DNA from: Anisus vortex
Lineage: Eukaryota; Mollusca; Gastropoda; Planorbidae
DNA: 64,000 bases
Direction of reading: 5' to 3'
Assembly (NCBI GenBank): GCA_949126835.1
Contig: OX421498.1
Span: 1,122,501-1,186,500 of the forward strand
The notes beneath the pieces are model-generated. The model was not told where the DNA came from and made no database searches. It saw nothing but the letters and a program-made list of their open reading frames with translations. A program made the position numbers and the translations under genes. Shown in pieces: positions 12,201 through 24,400 of the stretch; within the stretch, counting starts at the first letter, position 1; every line of letters starts with the position of its first letter.

Positions 12201-15200
12201 CGACAATTATTTTTTCAAACTTTTAAAATCAAAAGACATAGTAAATCTACAGGCTATTTAGATTTTTGTTACATAAAAAGACTTGCTTATTTTTTTACCC
12301 GATTACAATATATATTTTAAATTATTTTCTTAAAAGTCTTCAGTAAAAAAAATAATAATTTAAATATAAGATGTATAGCTTTCTTTTAAGTGTAGTTAAA
12401 AACATTTTTATCTGCACCTTATACAGTCCTGTTTTTTTTTCACCCGGGCAACGCCAGGCAATGTTGCTTGTATTTATATAAAGAGAGAGGTTCTGACCTC
12501 CAATGCTGTTTATAGTTACAATTTGAATCGTAGTCTTGTAGCGCATGATCGCTAATGAACGTCTTACGTCACAAGATTACTAGGATTGAATTTGTTTTAA
12601 TCAAAGACTATAATAATAAGATGGACCGCTTGCTCTATTTTTAGAACTTTTATGTTCTTTTTCTGTGCGCATCCAATAAGGCTGTCTTAATTGACTTCTA
12701 CGCTCCTACGTTTATCTAAAGGCTTCCGCTGTATACAACTTTCGATTTTAATTCCAATTTCTCATTTAGACAATCGTAATGATTAAATAAAACGGAAGTG
12801 CATAGTACAAAAGGGAATCGGGAGTTCCGAAAAGAAGTCATTTGCGTAATCAAATAGCAGAACTATTAAAGCGGGCAGTTTATCTTTTTATAGTCTTAGT
12901 TCCATGACGTCATGATGAATGCTTGTGTTTTGTCCATATCAGTTTCCTTTAATGTATTTTGATTCTTCATCAACTTTACCGGAAGGTCAACTTCGTCAAT
13001 GAAATAACTTAGTGACCAGAATTACGCTTACTTTGAGTATCGTATTCAATTGTGTAATGAAAAAAAAAAGATTAGTAATGTCCGCTACCACTAGGCTTAA
13101 CTGTTAATGAAACATAAATTTGACTTAGAAAAGACTAGAACAAAGTAACTGTTGGTCAAAAGGTTAGATATATTTATTGATTGCTCTATTGCTAGATTGA
13201 TAGAATTTGTTCTCGGGTCTGGCGGGTTTCCCTGAGTCTACCCAGTTCTTACAAATATCTGACTTTAGAGAGGTAAAGTAAAGGTGGCTGGGTCATTGTG
13301 CTGGCCACACACTCGCCTAGTACGCCGTGGCCACATAAACTGACGAACGCTGCTACCCCGGCCCTATGAATTAATTTCGTCCCAATGGGATACGTTACTT
13401 TTACTAAATTGATATATTGATAGGTATAACAGGCTAAAACATTTGACCTACCTGTTGGTCAAACGGATACCAAGTTAAATCCATGGAGCACGTGGTCTTC
13501 AAAAATAGTGGTGACTTCATACTGACCTCTCCTAAATAGGTCAACTGAACCTGATCATTGAGTGGTTTTATCACCGCAAACTCCTGGTCAACTGCGTTGG
13601 TCACTGCGATTCTAGGATGCCAGAGACTGCGGGGAAAAAAAAAGAAAATCGACCATTAGCAGATACTCTATCATTTAGGGCAGGTGTCGGCAACATATGG
13701 CACGCGTGCCACACTTGGCACGCAGAGCGATTTTCAATGGCACACTGAGGACCTCCAAACGTCAATTCAAGTCTCTTCTACAATATATTGAGTGCTAGGG
13801 CAGGATGACCTTTAAGTTGTTGGCACACTAAACGAATAAGAAACATTACGTTGGCCCTCTACTATAGAATGGTTGCCGACCTCTGGTAGAGGCTATTATA
13901 CGTTTTACTAGACTTTCTTCTAGCTTGCTTTTCATTGTTTGTGTGCAAGTGTAATTTCGGAAGCCAATACTCTTTTCACAATTTTTAAACATCAACTAAA
14001 TAGGCCTAGATTCTCCTGTCAAACACGCACAACTATTTTATTAGTCTAGTGTATTTAGTAACCGAACGATAAAAAAATCGTTTACCTACACAAAATATTA
14101 AACTTAACATCCAAGAAGTTAAATCAGTATTAGCACTGACATGTTACTGTGTGTGTGGTATTATTCAGTTTTTTTTGTGTTTTTTTTTGTGTTTTTTTTT
14201 GTGTGTGTATTGTGAAGGGGGGAGTGAATCCAAATCTCGATTTATTCTGTTCCCTTGAGACGTCGATATGACGCCGTTACGAATAGCGCCAGTTTGAAAA
14301 CAAAAATTGTTCAGTTGGAGTTTTACATATTCGCAATTTTTTAATGGTGGACTTTCGATACGGCTTTATAATCTTGTAATTATTTTGATAAAGTCTTTAA
14401 TCTCAATTCTGTCAGAATAATCACCGTCAACTTACAGTAACCAACAAAATACTTATCCTTATAATTCATACGCCAGTTCTTTAAACTTTAGTTATCAAAT
14501 TGACGTGGGTTCATCTCAATAGGTATGATTTAAATATTTCTTCACAAACAACATTAGTTCATCAAATTATAAAATTACTAAGTCTTAATTTATTACTTCA
14601 ATGTTTGAAAGTGAACAGAATTATTTAATAACATATATTTCAAAAGTTTGTTTTCATAAATCCATATCTGCTTAGTCAAAGTTTATTTCAATTTATCGAT
14701 TGAAAAGTCTAAATGAGGCTTGATCTTTTGGGTTCAATTCATATAAAAACTTCCTTTTTTTTCCGGCAACAAACTTTAAATAATGTTTATGATTTTTTTC
14801 AATTATAGCTTTTACAAATATACAAAGGCTACATGATTAGTTGTGTGGAATCTGTTTTTAACATCAAAAGTGAGTATGCGATAGTTCATTGTCAACATGG
14901 TAGTCGAGATAAGTTTAATCAAAATTTGTTAGTTTACAACTCGCAATACACTAAACTAAACTATGTAGGTCAGGTGTCAATGTATACATGCACTTCCGGT
15001 TAACTTCCGGTTAAATGAATTTTACAATTAAAAAATAAATGATTCTTCACGTCTGACGTTCAAAATTAATCGTTTTATTTCGGGGACACCTTTAGGAAAT
15101 CATTTTATCCCCTACATATTTTCTTACTCACAGAACAACCAGAAACGCAGAACATTGACATGTTTTGTTAGTAAATTAACGAATAGAACCGGAAGTGTAG

Positions 15201-17971
15201 GAATGCATCGGCACTTTTTAGGCTCACCATGCATGCTTAATCGTTAAGAGAAGTCAATGCCATGCATCGGCAACATTTCCAAACATCAAATAATCAGTTC
15301 TGCCAAACTATGACTTGCTCATCATTAGAAAAATGACGCAAAAAAAAAGCACAAATCAAAATTTCAAATCTTACTTTTTAAGTCTTACTTACTCGTCGTA
15401 AGGAAAGGTCAAGGACTCAATGTCGTCAAATTCTTCTGGATCCCATACAATTCCCGGGTCTTTCCATGTCAATGCCAAAAAATTCACACTGGTAAACGAC
15501 TGTTCAACTTCATCACAGGCGATGACCTGGCGAGGGGAAATACTCTCATTCACTATAATAAAATGAATCATTACAAAAGTATCCCGTCGGACCAAATTGA
15601 TCCTTAGGACCGGTGAAGTAGCGTTCGCCAGTTTCCGTGGCCACGGCATACTAGGTGACTGTGTGGCCAGCACTATGCACAGCCGTCTCTACTTTACCCC
15701 ATCAGAGCTGGGTAGACTCAGGAAAACTCAAATCCTAGCCTTCACCAGGATTCGAACAAAGGACCCTTGGAGCGCCAGTGGAACGTGCTGCCTCTTGGCT
15801 GCCCCATGACTCAATACAAAATGACTACAAATCACTTCTTTGAACATTTATAATTAAATCAATACAAAATGACTACAAATCACTTCTTTGAACATTTATA
15901 ATTAAATCAATACAAAATGACTACAAATCACTTCTTTGAACATTTATAATTAAATCAATACAAAATGACTACAAATAACTTCTTTGAACATTTATAATTA
16001 AATCAATACAAAATGACTACAAATCACTTCTTTGAACATTTATAATTAAATCAATACAAAATGACTACAAATCACTTCTTTGAACATTTATAATTAAATC
16101 AATACAAAATGACTACAAATCACTTCTTTGAACATTTATAATTAAATCAATACAAAATGACTACAAATCACTTCTTTAAACATTTATAATTAAATCAATA
16201 CAAAATGACTACAAATCACTTCTTTGAACATTTATAATTAAATCAATACAAAATGACTACAAATCACTTCTTTAAACATTTATAATTAAATCAATACAAA
16301 ATGACTACAAATCACTTCTTTAAACATTTATAATTAAATCAATACAAATCACTTCTTTGAACATTTATAATTAAATCAATACAAAATGACTACAAATCAC
16401 TTCTTTAAACATTTATAATTAAATCAATACAAATCACTTCTTTGAACATTTATAATTAAATCAATACAAAATGACTACAAATCACTTCTTTAAACATTTA
16501 TAATTAAATCAATACAAAATGACTACAAATCACTTCTTTGAACATTTATAATTAAATCAATACAAAATGACTACAAATCACTTCTTTGAACATTTATAAT
16601 TAAATCAATACAAAATGACTACAAATCACTTCTTTGAACATTTATAATTAAATCAATACAAAATGACTACAAATCACTTCTTTGAACATTTATAATTAAA
16701 TCAATACAAATCACTTCTTTGAACATTTATAATTAAATCAATACAAAATGACTACAAATCACTTCTTTGAACATTTATAATTAAATCAATACAAAATGAC
16801 TACAAATCACTTCTTTGAACATTTATAATTAAATCAATACAAAATGACTACAAATCACTTCTTTGAACATTTATAATTAAATCAATACAAAATGACAACA
16901 AATCACTTCTTTGAACATTTATAATTAAATCAATACAAAATGACAACAAATCACTTCTTTGAACATTTATAATTAAATCAATACAAAATGACTACAAATC
17001 ACTTCTTTGAACATTTATAATTAAATCAATACAAAATGACTACAAATCACTTCTTTGAACATTTATAATTAAATCAATACAAAATGACAACAAATCACTT
17101 CTTTGAACATTTATAATTAAATCAATCACAAAATGACTGCATACACGTTTTTTTTTATGGCTTTCTTGACTTACATTGCGTACTTTCTTACTAATCTAGG
17201 GAACATTTAGACTTGTGCCAGATCTGGCACGCAAGGGGATATCCAATGGCACGCGGAAGCCTCCCACCAAAATTGCAATTTAATTCTCTTCTACAAGAAA
17301 TTGAATGCTAGATTGGGATGAGTTTTAGTCTGTTGGCACGCAGAGTGAATTAGAAATCCTACTTGGGCAAACCACTATCGAAAGTACTTTTAGACTTGTC
17401 TAAGGTATAATATAGACTAAACGTAAGTACTAATATACTTAATATATTGCCTACAACTAGACTATTATGTAAAACATCGATACATCATCATCATCATTAA
17501 TCCCTTGACAGTTGTGGTCGTTGGGGTGAGTGAATGGACACTTCAGCAGTCAACTTTCCCCACTGTTGCCTATCTTGAACGGTTGTCAATAGTTGAGTCA
17601 ACTGCAGCCCTGTAATATCGATACACATAGATCTTAAAAATAATCTCTAAAGAAAAAACCAGCGTACTTTAGTCTTATCTCATGAAAGGTGTAGTTTTAT
17701 CAGCGTACATATATTTACGCTTGTGATGGTTGTAGTCTTTTCACTGTATCTCTTACGTCTACCTTCCACTTACCTCATAGAGTTTGAAGCTGAAATTGAG
17801 CGACACGTTGGACTCTGGGCACAGCTTCCAGCGAACTGAATTCTGTGATAGAATCGTAGACTTAAGCCTCGCTCGGGCCTCTAGCCATCTGGACAAAGAT
17901 CCGTTCCGTTGGCCAACCACAAACCATACACCCAAGAATACAACAAATACTACAGCAGAGAATTTTGTCAT
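9299..17971 (-). CDS. Channel gene A: Cys-loop ligand-gated ion channel subunit, non-alpha type
   Basis: Six coding exons: 17971-17774, 15526-15393, 13626-13452, 11296-11121, 10171-9995, 9731-9299, giving 430 residues. Every junction has GT-AG and the phases are 0,2,0,2,2, as in genes B and C. Domains: hydrophobic signal peptide (about 1-20), extracellular beta-sandwich, Cys-loop C157-x13-C171 with YPFD, M1 (about 238-261), the GEK motif at 266-268 before M2, M3 (about 302-324), a short cytoplasmic loop, and M4 (about 398-417). The GEK motif is typical of cation channels of the nicotinic branch. Unlike nicotinic alpha subunits it has no CC pair in loop C (ITPFIYYTSYSKG), a Thr where loop A normally has Tyr (LWHPRIAVTN), and no loop-B Trp. 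Extra cysteines C51 and C182 are shared with B and C; C70 is unique to A. Ligand unknown. It is expected in the plasma membrane as part of a pentamer. Confidence 0.9.
10638..10797 (-). mobile_element. tRNA-derived SINE in gene A intron 4
   Basis: Contains GTGTGGCCAGCACTATGCCC, GAGCTGGGTAGACTC and the reversed B box CAGGATTCGAACCC. The tRNA-like head is truncated. Confidence 0.75.
10871..11045 (-). mobile_element. tRNA-derived SINE, diverged copy, gene A intron 4
   Basis: Same order of motifs as the copy at 10.64 kb but more diverged (GTGTGGCCGAGCGAAATGC, CAGGATTCGAACACTG). The head ends in GCTGTGCCCCATG. Confidence 0.65.
11940..12500 (-). mobile_element. Dispersed composite repeat with tRNA-like core (copy 1), gene A intron 3
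   Basis: It has a tRNA-like core at 12118-12190 (TAGCTCAGTGGTAAACG as A box, GGGTTCGATTCTC as B box) and a terminal CACCCGGGCAACGCC motif near 12440. The same parts recur at 19.77-20.33, 23.95-24.47 and 47.67-48.13 kb. The acceptor-stem halves do not pair, so it is a SINE-like element and not a working tRNA gene. Confidence 0.6.
12606..12790 (-). mobile_element. MITE (GGACCGCTTGC family), truncated copy
   Basis: It begins with ATAATAAGATGGACCGCTTG and runs through CAATAAGGCTGTCTTAATTG, matching the element at 19081-19364 in reverse. The far terminal repeat is missing. Confidence 0.65.
13200..13402 (+). mobile_element. tRNA-derived SINE, 5'-truncated, gene A intron 3
   Basis: Body and tail only (GTCTGGCGGGTTTCCCTGAG to GTCCCAATGGGATACG). 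The tRNA-like head is absent. Confidence 0.75.
13681..13885 (+). mobile_element. hAT-type MITE, family 1, gene A intron 2
   Basis: Ends CAGGTGTCGGCAAC and GGTTGCCGACCTCTG are inverted. It contains GGCACGCGTGCC and the internal GGCACGCAGAGCGATTTTC of the family. It lies about 55 bases upstream of the exon 3 acceptor on the gene strand. Confidence 0.75.
13886..15392. other. Remainder of gene A intron 2
   Basis: AT-rich intron sequence with a (T8GTG) simple repeat near 14170-14206. No exon or recognised element. Confidence 0.5.
15575..15810 (-). mobile_element. tRNA-derived SINE, full-length, gene A intron 1
   Basis: Reverse copy: GTATCCCGTCGGACC tail first, then the body, then the B box as CAGGATTCGAACAAAGG and an A-box-like head ending GGGGCAG on the minus strand. 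It directly abuts the 48-bp array. Confidence 0.8.
15812..17127. repeat. Minisatellite, 48-bp unit, about 27 copies, gene A intron 1
   Basis: The unit reads from CAATACAAAATGACTACAAA through TCACTTCTTTGAACATTTAT to AATTAAAT. Most copies are identical or differ at one base (GAACA/AAACA, ACTAC/ACAAC). Three copies carry the same 11-bp deletion, giving a 37-bp variant, which points to spread by unequal exchange. Confidence 0.95.
17206..17385 (+). mobile_element. hAT-type MITE, family 1, degraded
   Basis: GGCACGCAAGGGGATATCC and GTTGGCACGCAGAGTG match the internal text of family 1; both ends are worn. Confidence 0.5.
17480..17620 (-). mobile_element. LINE 3' end fragment
   Basis: A (CAT)n run on the plus strand, (ATG)n on the minus, followed by unique text starting ATTAATCCCTTGACAG, as is usual for a non-LTR element ending in a short simple-repeat tail. 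No coding part survives. Confidence 0.4.
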
Positions 17972-18740
17972 GTCTACATTTTTGGCGATTCCAATATAGA
18001 AGAAAAGTAAATTTCAAATTATACCTTTAAACACGTTTTTTACATTACAAAACTTGACAAAAACAAAACAATTTCGGTGTAAAAGTATCGAATGTCATGG
18101 CGAGTTATGCTGCTTCCATATTTATATACTTTGAGTGATACAATTGTGAGTCAATAGCGATGACATTAAAGCCTATGAATCATGCATAGTTTGTCACGGT
18201 CAAATTCCCCCTAACTGTGTTTAGTTTATGAGCGATTCAGTAAACAATCAACCTTGGGTGTCGTAGACTTTAGTCTTGACATTTTACTTGATATATCATT
18301 TTAGCTAGCACCGTATTAACCTTTATTTACTATTCGCACTGTTCAAACAAAAAAGAAACATGGTTGCTATTGGAAACTGACACCGCCATGATTGTTGTAC
18401 ACTATTGGTTAAAATCTAGCCTATCAAAAAGGCACTCAACCTTGATCGAGTGAGTTCGTTTCTTTCATAGCTCAGTTTCAAAATAAAATAGTTTTAGCGA
18501 AACGTTATAAAAAAAGAATCGTCACATGTGATGTAAAATTGAACAGAAGAGTGGCTTTTGTAATGGTGTAAACACATCTGTGTAACTTCTGTTAATTCCA
18601 AATCTATCTCGATCTTATCGTGCGATCGATGGAGTACAGAATACTGTAGCAAAGTTTTAAAATACCAAAGCCAGCTATGAAAATGTAAATACCCGAACGT
18701 ATATTGGTGTATTTTAACATCATAGTAGTCAGTTAGAAGT
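17972..18740. other. Upstream region of gene A
   Basis: No element recognised. This is the likely promoter side of gene A. AT-rich TATATAC (18125-18131) lies about 155 bases upstream of its start codon; I cannot assign a transcription start. Confidence 0.35.
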
Positions 18741-18749
18741 TAGCTAGGT

Positions 18750-18753
18750 ATAT

Positions 18754-18826
<73 letters not shown>

Positions 18827-18910
18827 GGGGTGATGGACGGATGGGTGGATGTATGGATGGATTGATGGATGGATAGATAGATAGATAGATGAATAGATAG
18901 ATCTATTGCT
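18750..18910. repeat. (TAGA)n microsatellite with imperfect (GATG)n part
   Basis: About twenty TAGA units followed by GATGGATG-type variants. Confidence 0.95.
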
Positions 18911-19080
18911 ATATTCAAAGATAGATACGTGGATACATATATTATAGTTCCGTTAAAATGTAGATACCTAGATAGGTAGATTGTAATACATTTAGTACAC
19001 ATTTGACTTTCTCCTTATTTTAGTTTCAGAATATTTCCTGAGCACACATATGACGAAAGTCTATATAAAACCAAGGACCG

Positions 19081-19364
19081 TAATAAGATGGACCGCTTGC
19101 TGTGATATTTCTGTTATTTGATAAGTTGAATTACTTAGTTTCGGAATTTCCGATCGCATTAAGTCCTCTAGACTTCCGGGCTAGTAATTCTCTATGATTT
19201 TCTCAATGGAAAATTAAAATTAAAATTAAAAGTTTTATACAGCGGAAACCTTTAATGCAAACGTTGGAGCGTAGAAGTTATTCAAGACAGCCTTATTGGT
19301 TGCGCACGGGAAAAAAAGAAGATATGCTTAGCTCTAAAAATAGAGCAAGCGGTCCATCTTATTA
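19081..19364. mobile_element. MITE with perfect 21-bp terminal inverted repeats
   Basis: The left end TAATAAGATGGACCGCTTGC(T) is exactly repeated in inverted form at the right end. The interior is about 240 bp and non-coding. Related copies lie at 12606-12790 and 25321-25590. Confidence 0.85.
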
Positions 19365-19769
19365 TAGTCTTTAAAAAAACAAACAAAAGACAATATTTCG
19401 ATAAGTGCCTCTTTATTCGTAAGTCATGCAACGACCTATCAGATATTTTTTATATAAAAAAAACTTTCATTTTAAACACACATTTTCTTTTTTGTCACAA
19501 AAATGATTTGTCTAGCTATTTTCAAAAATTCAATTTACAAAACACGTTTAAAAACCTTTGCGATAAGAAGATAATATTAGCGCAGTTTACATAACAATAC
19601 TGGAATTGCTACTGTATTTATAGTTCTGTTAAATTTTGTATAACCCTTTTTACATTTAAGTCCTCGGCTTCCCTAGCGTCCCGTTTTTCCACGAGACACT
19701 GCTGGCCATACAAATTAATGTTCTGCGATTACAAGAAGATGGTACTATGTATAAATTTATTATGTACAA

Positions 19770-20330
19770 GTTGAATTCCCCGTCGTTGTCCGGGGAAAAA
19801 CTTACATAGGCCTATAGTATAAGCTACGGGTAAAAATTGTATAAACTTCAAGGAACATAAAGTTATAATAAATATAGACTCTATTATTTACTGAAAACAT
19901 TTAAAACTAATTTAAATAAATATTGTAATTGAGTTTAAAAGAAGGGAATTTTTTTTTAACAAAAAGGTTGGACTATCCCTGGCTGAGAATCTAATACCCG
20001 TCTCCCGCATGGGTCTAAAATAAAAAATTTATATTTTACTTACTGAAAACATTTTAGGATAGCTTTAAAGTTCTGAAATTCTTTACAATGTGTACAAAAT
20101 TTTTTTTAATAATGGACATAAAAACAAAATGTAGAAAAAGAAAAAAGTTGTAAGTAGAGAATCGAACTCAGGTCGCACGCATGGCAGTCGGCTATGCTAA
20201 CCACTCACTTAGAGAGGACACACACCGGAAGCGAAATCGCAAAATTAAAATATGAGACAATAAGGTCACGTGTCTTTAACCAAATGGGGATCGAAATCAA
20301 CACACACAGTCCACTTTAAGTACATACATT
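19770..20330 (+). mobile_element. Dispersed composite repeat with tRNA-like core (copy 2)
   Basis: Begins with AATTCCCCGTCGTTGTCCGG, passes GGCTGAGAATCTAATACCCG and contains the reversed tRNA-like core GAATCGAACTCAGGTCGCAC ... GCTAACCACTC. It ends in CACACACAGTCC. Closely parallel in order to 47665-48130. Confidence 0.65.
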
Positions 20331-21463
20331 TAGGATTCTGGGAATGATACTTGCCAACTGAAATACAGTCGTACACAGGGTGGTTTTTAAACTAGTCACG
20401 AAAAACCAGCAACGTAGCATTTTGACATTATCTATTCAGTTTAATACCAAGAAAGCCAGTCATTGACTAGAACAACTTACATCTTCATGCGTACCACTTA
20501 AAGATATTTTCTTATTCTAGGTAAGTCAGTAACTTATATTAAATACAATACGAGAATGGCTTATGTTATTAAGAACATATTATTATTCCAATGATAAATA
20601 ACATATTATTATGATTTTAAATTTCGATTTGAGTGTCTTTGCAGGGGCTACATATTCATCTGCGTTCTCGTAGCACCAAGCTTTTGTACAAAATAACAAT
20701 ATAAACGCAGATTTTATTTGGAGAAATAATATAGACTATAAGGACAGAATGAAAGCGTACATTATGCTGTAGCAGTGTTCTAATGAACTAAGGCTTTATT
20801 CTGCCTGTTTATGCACTTTTTCACAGAAGCCATTAATTGACAAGTCTTAATTAGGTGTAACCTTTTGATTTGGAAGAGGTCACGTGCTTTCGGTTCTATT
20901 TTTAAATAATTAAACAAAAAAAGCATGCTTTTGCTGGTGTTTGACAATTGATTTCAACCACGACGGCCCATTCTAGTCTTTTATAATTATACAAAGGATA
21001 CAATATTAGTTATGAGGAATCCCTTTTTTACATCAAAAGTTAATAGGTAATAATTAATATTCAAGTGTTAGTCGCGTAAGGTTAAATATATCTTTGTTTA
21101 CAAAATAAATAAGTCAAGAGTTGCGTTTCTTGGTTATTAAAAAACACAATGCGTAGATTCATAAAATCAAATAACGAAAATTATTTTCCATTAAGCAATA
21201 AGTTTGATATGATAAAAACGTGAAATTTCATTTCTGACTTTCACAATCCATCGTTTTCTTTTGGCAACATTTTTTGGAAATGAAATAAAATTTAATCTCC
21301 CTTAACTTTTAGTACAATCAGAAACACGTTTTTTTTTAATTAAATGATCGAATAAGACCGGAATTTTTTTTTCGTTGCAACCTTTTATGCATGCATATTT
21401 GTTAAGACTTGTCAATATCACATTGGTATTTTACTAACATTTAAAACGTGGAGTGAAATATTT
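20331..21463. other. Intergenic AT-rich region downstream of gene B
   Basis: No gene or clear element recognised. It would hold the 3' UTR of gene B. Confidence 0.4.
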
Positions 21464-24400
21464 TTAGGATGCAAAAAGCAAAAAATAAAATGGCACGCTG
21501 GTTAGATGAAACATAATGAAAAAGAAAACATCCCAATCCCTGGAGTTGAAGCACCTTGACCTTCGCGGAACAGTCTGCCTCAACGGTTGCCCTTGCAAGT
21601 GCTGGCATATCGGGTGAACTTTCGCGGTTTTCGTCTTCGGGAAAAATCTCAAGAATCGCCCTTTCCCGGAAGTGATTTCCGGTTCCTTGGTGTTTGCTTC
21701 AGACCGTAAAGCGTCACGTGGCTTGCCTGTGTCGAGTCTGGAGATGTTGGGGCAGTAGGGGTCGGCGTACAGGATGGCGTTTTCATCTCGTGGCGGCCTA
21801 TTGGCTGGGACGTTGGACTTCTGCTCCGTGGTGTACTTGCGCATTACGAAGAGGGTGGCCATCAGGGCGAAGAATCCCTCCACCATGACGCCACAGAGGA
21901 ACATGGCCAGTCTTGGCATATTGGACAACGTCATACTCCTGGGCATTGTGCCACTGGAAAAGAAAGTTTTGAAAATTAAATTGTAAAGAAATCTCTGACA
22001 TCATCACAGACGACCTAGAACGGTAACCTTTTGATAATCATGTGCCGAATTTAGAATTCGGATTTTTAATTCATTCAGCGCGCTAACAGCCTGAAAGACG
22101 ATTTATAAATGTCTCTAAAGGAGGACGTAACTTACGCTATGAAGTTTAGTTAAAGGTGGACGTAACTTACGCTATGAAGTTTAGCTAAAGGTATAGCTAA
22201 AGGTAAAAGAAACTTACGCTATGAAGTTTAGCTAAAGGTAATAGAAACTTACGCTATGAAGTTTAGCTAAAGGTGGACGTAACTTACGCTATGACGTTTA
22301 GCTAAAGGTAATAGAAACTTACGCTATGAAGTTTAGCTAAAGGTAATAGAAACTTACGCTATGAAGTTTAGCTAAAGTTAAACGTAACCTACTCTATGAA
22401 GTTTGGCTAAATATGGACGTAACTTACGCTATGAAGTTCAGGAACACGGCGTTGGAGACAAAGATGGTGACCAGAAAAGAGATCTTCTCCCCGGATTCTG
22501 GCGGGATGCAGAAGACAAATGACGTCATGACAGACGTAAGCAGCATGGGCGCGAGGATGCTTACCACATAGAACAGTTTACTTCTGGTCAGGATCAACTT
22601 AACCCTGCGAGGGAAAAGAATAAATTATTTGTTAAGTGATGTTTAATCTGTAAATGTAGATAGATATCAGACAAACGATACATCAGGCATCCAACATAAG
22701 ACATCAGATATCAAATATCAGACCAATACAACAGACATCCAACATCGGACATCAGACATCAAACATAAGACAAAAGAAAACAGCCATCCAACATCGGATA
22801 TTGGACATCAGACAACAGACATCCAACATCATACATCGGACATTAGCCATTAGACAACAGAAGACATCCAACATTGGGCATCAGACAACAGACAACAGAC
22901 ATCCAACATCGGACATCAGACAACAGACATCGAACATTGGACATAAAACTTTGGAAATCAGACATCTCACATCAAACAATAGACATCAGAAAACAGACAT
23001 CAGACATCAGATATGAAACATTAGACCGACATTTCAACTGATCATCTGCATCATCACTTTGAAATATAAAAGAACTGTTAAAGAGTTATAGTTGTATCCA
23101 AGTACTTGACAAGTGGTAAATGAAGTCGTCCATCACCGAAATAAGACGAGTTTATGCTCCGGGATACTACAGCCCATTCACCACGCAGATTGAACGGGTC
23201 CGGCATCTTCTTTATCTCCGCTCTGCTGATCTCGAATACACAGTCTTCAAAGAAGGGAAGGAAGATGATTTCACACTCCTGAAAACAGATTGTTAAGGGG
23301 GGGGGGTATCAATAAACCGACATGTAAATGAGCGTGGTACCATCAGTGATATAGATACATAGATACATGAGCGTGGTACCATCAGTGATATAGATACATA
23401 GATACATAGAGCGTGGTACCATCAGTGATATAGATACATAGATACATGAGCGTGGTACCATCAGTGATATAGATACATAGATACATGAGCGTGGTACCAT
23501 CAGTGATATAGATACATAGATACATAGAGCGTGGTACCATCAGTGATATAGATACATAGATACATGAGCGTGGTACCATCAGTGATATAGATACATAGAT
23601 ACATAGAGCGTGGTACCATCAGTGATATAGATACATAGATACATGAGCGTGGTACCATCAGTGATATAGATACATAGATACATGAGCGTGGTACCATCAG
23701 TGATATAGATACATAGATACATGAGCGTGGTACCATCAGTGATATAGATACATAGATACATGAGCGTGGTACCATCAGTGATATAGATACATAGATACAT
23801 GAGCGTGGTACCACCAGTGATATAGATACATAGATACATGAGCGTGGTACCATCAGTGATATAGATACATAGATACATAGAGCGTGGTACCATCAGTGAT
23901 ATAGATACATAGATACGTAGATAGAAAGAAATATCAATAGATAAACTAATCTATATAAAGTAAGACGTTTGTGAATGATCGGACTCCCATTGGTTTATTT
24001 AAGGGCACGTGACCTTGTTGTCTCATATTTTACTTTAGCGATCTCGTTTTCTGGATGTCTTCCCTTGCTGAGTAGTTAGCGTATCGGGTTCTTTTTCCCC
24101 ATTGATGACTTTTTTTCTCTCTTTTTTTGTAATAATGGTAGGGATGTTACTTTTTCCATTTTCCACTAATATTACATCTCTTTTTAAAGATTGTAAGGAA
24201 TTCAAGACTTTAAAATTTCCAAATTTTTAGTAGGTAAAATATAATAGCTATATTTCAAACACATGCAAGAGACGCGAGCTCGATTTTCAGCCAGGAACAG
24301 TCAAAACTTTTTGCTTAAAAAAAACAACATGCCTTTACTTTCATTTGTTATATTTTTAAAATTATTATTGCATTCTGCTCATTGTAGTTTACACAATTTT

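Noticed and set aside
23309..23893. Minus-strand frames of MVPRSCIYVSISL repeats
   Set aside because: A 39-bp minisatellite in gene B intron 3.
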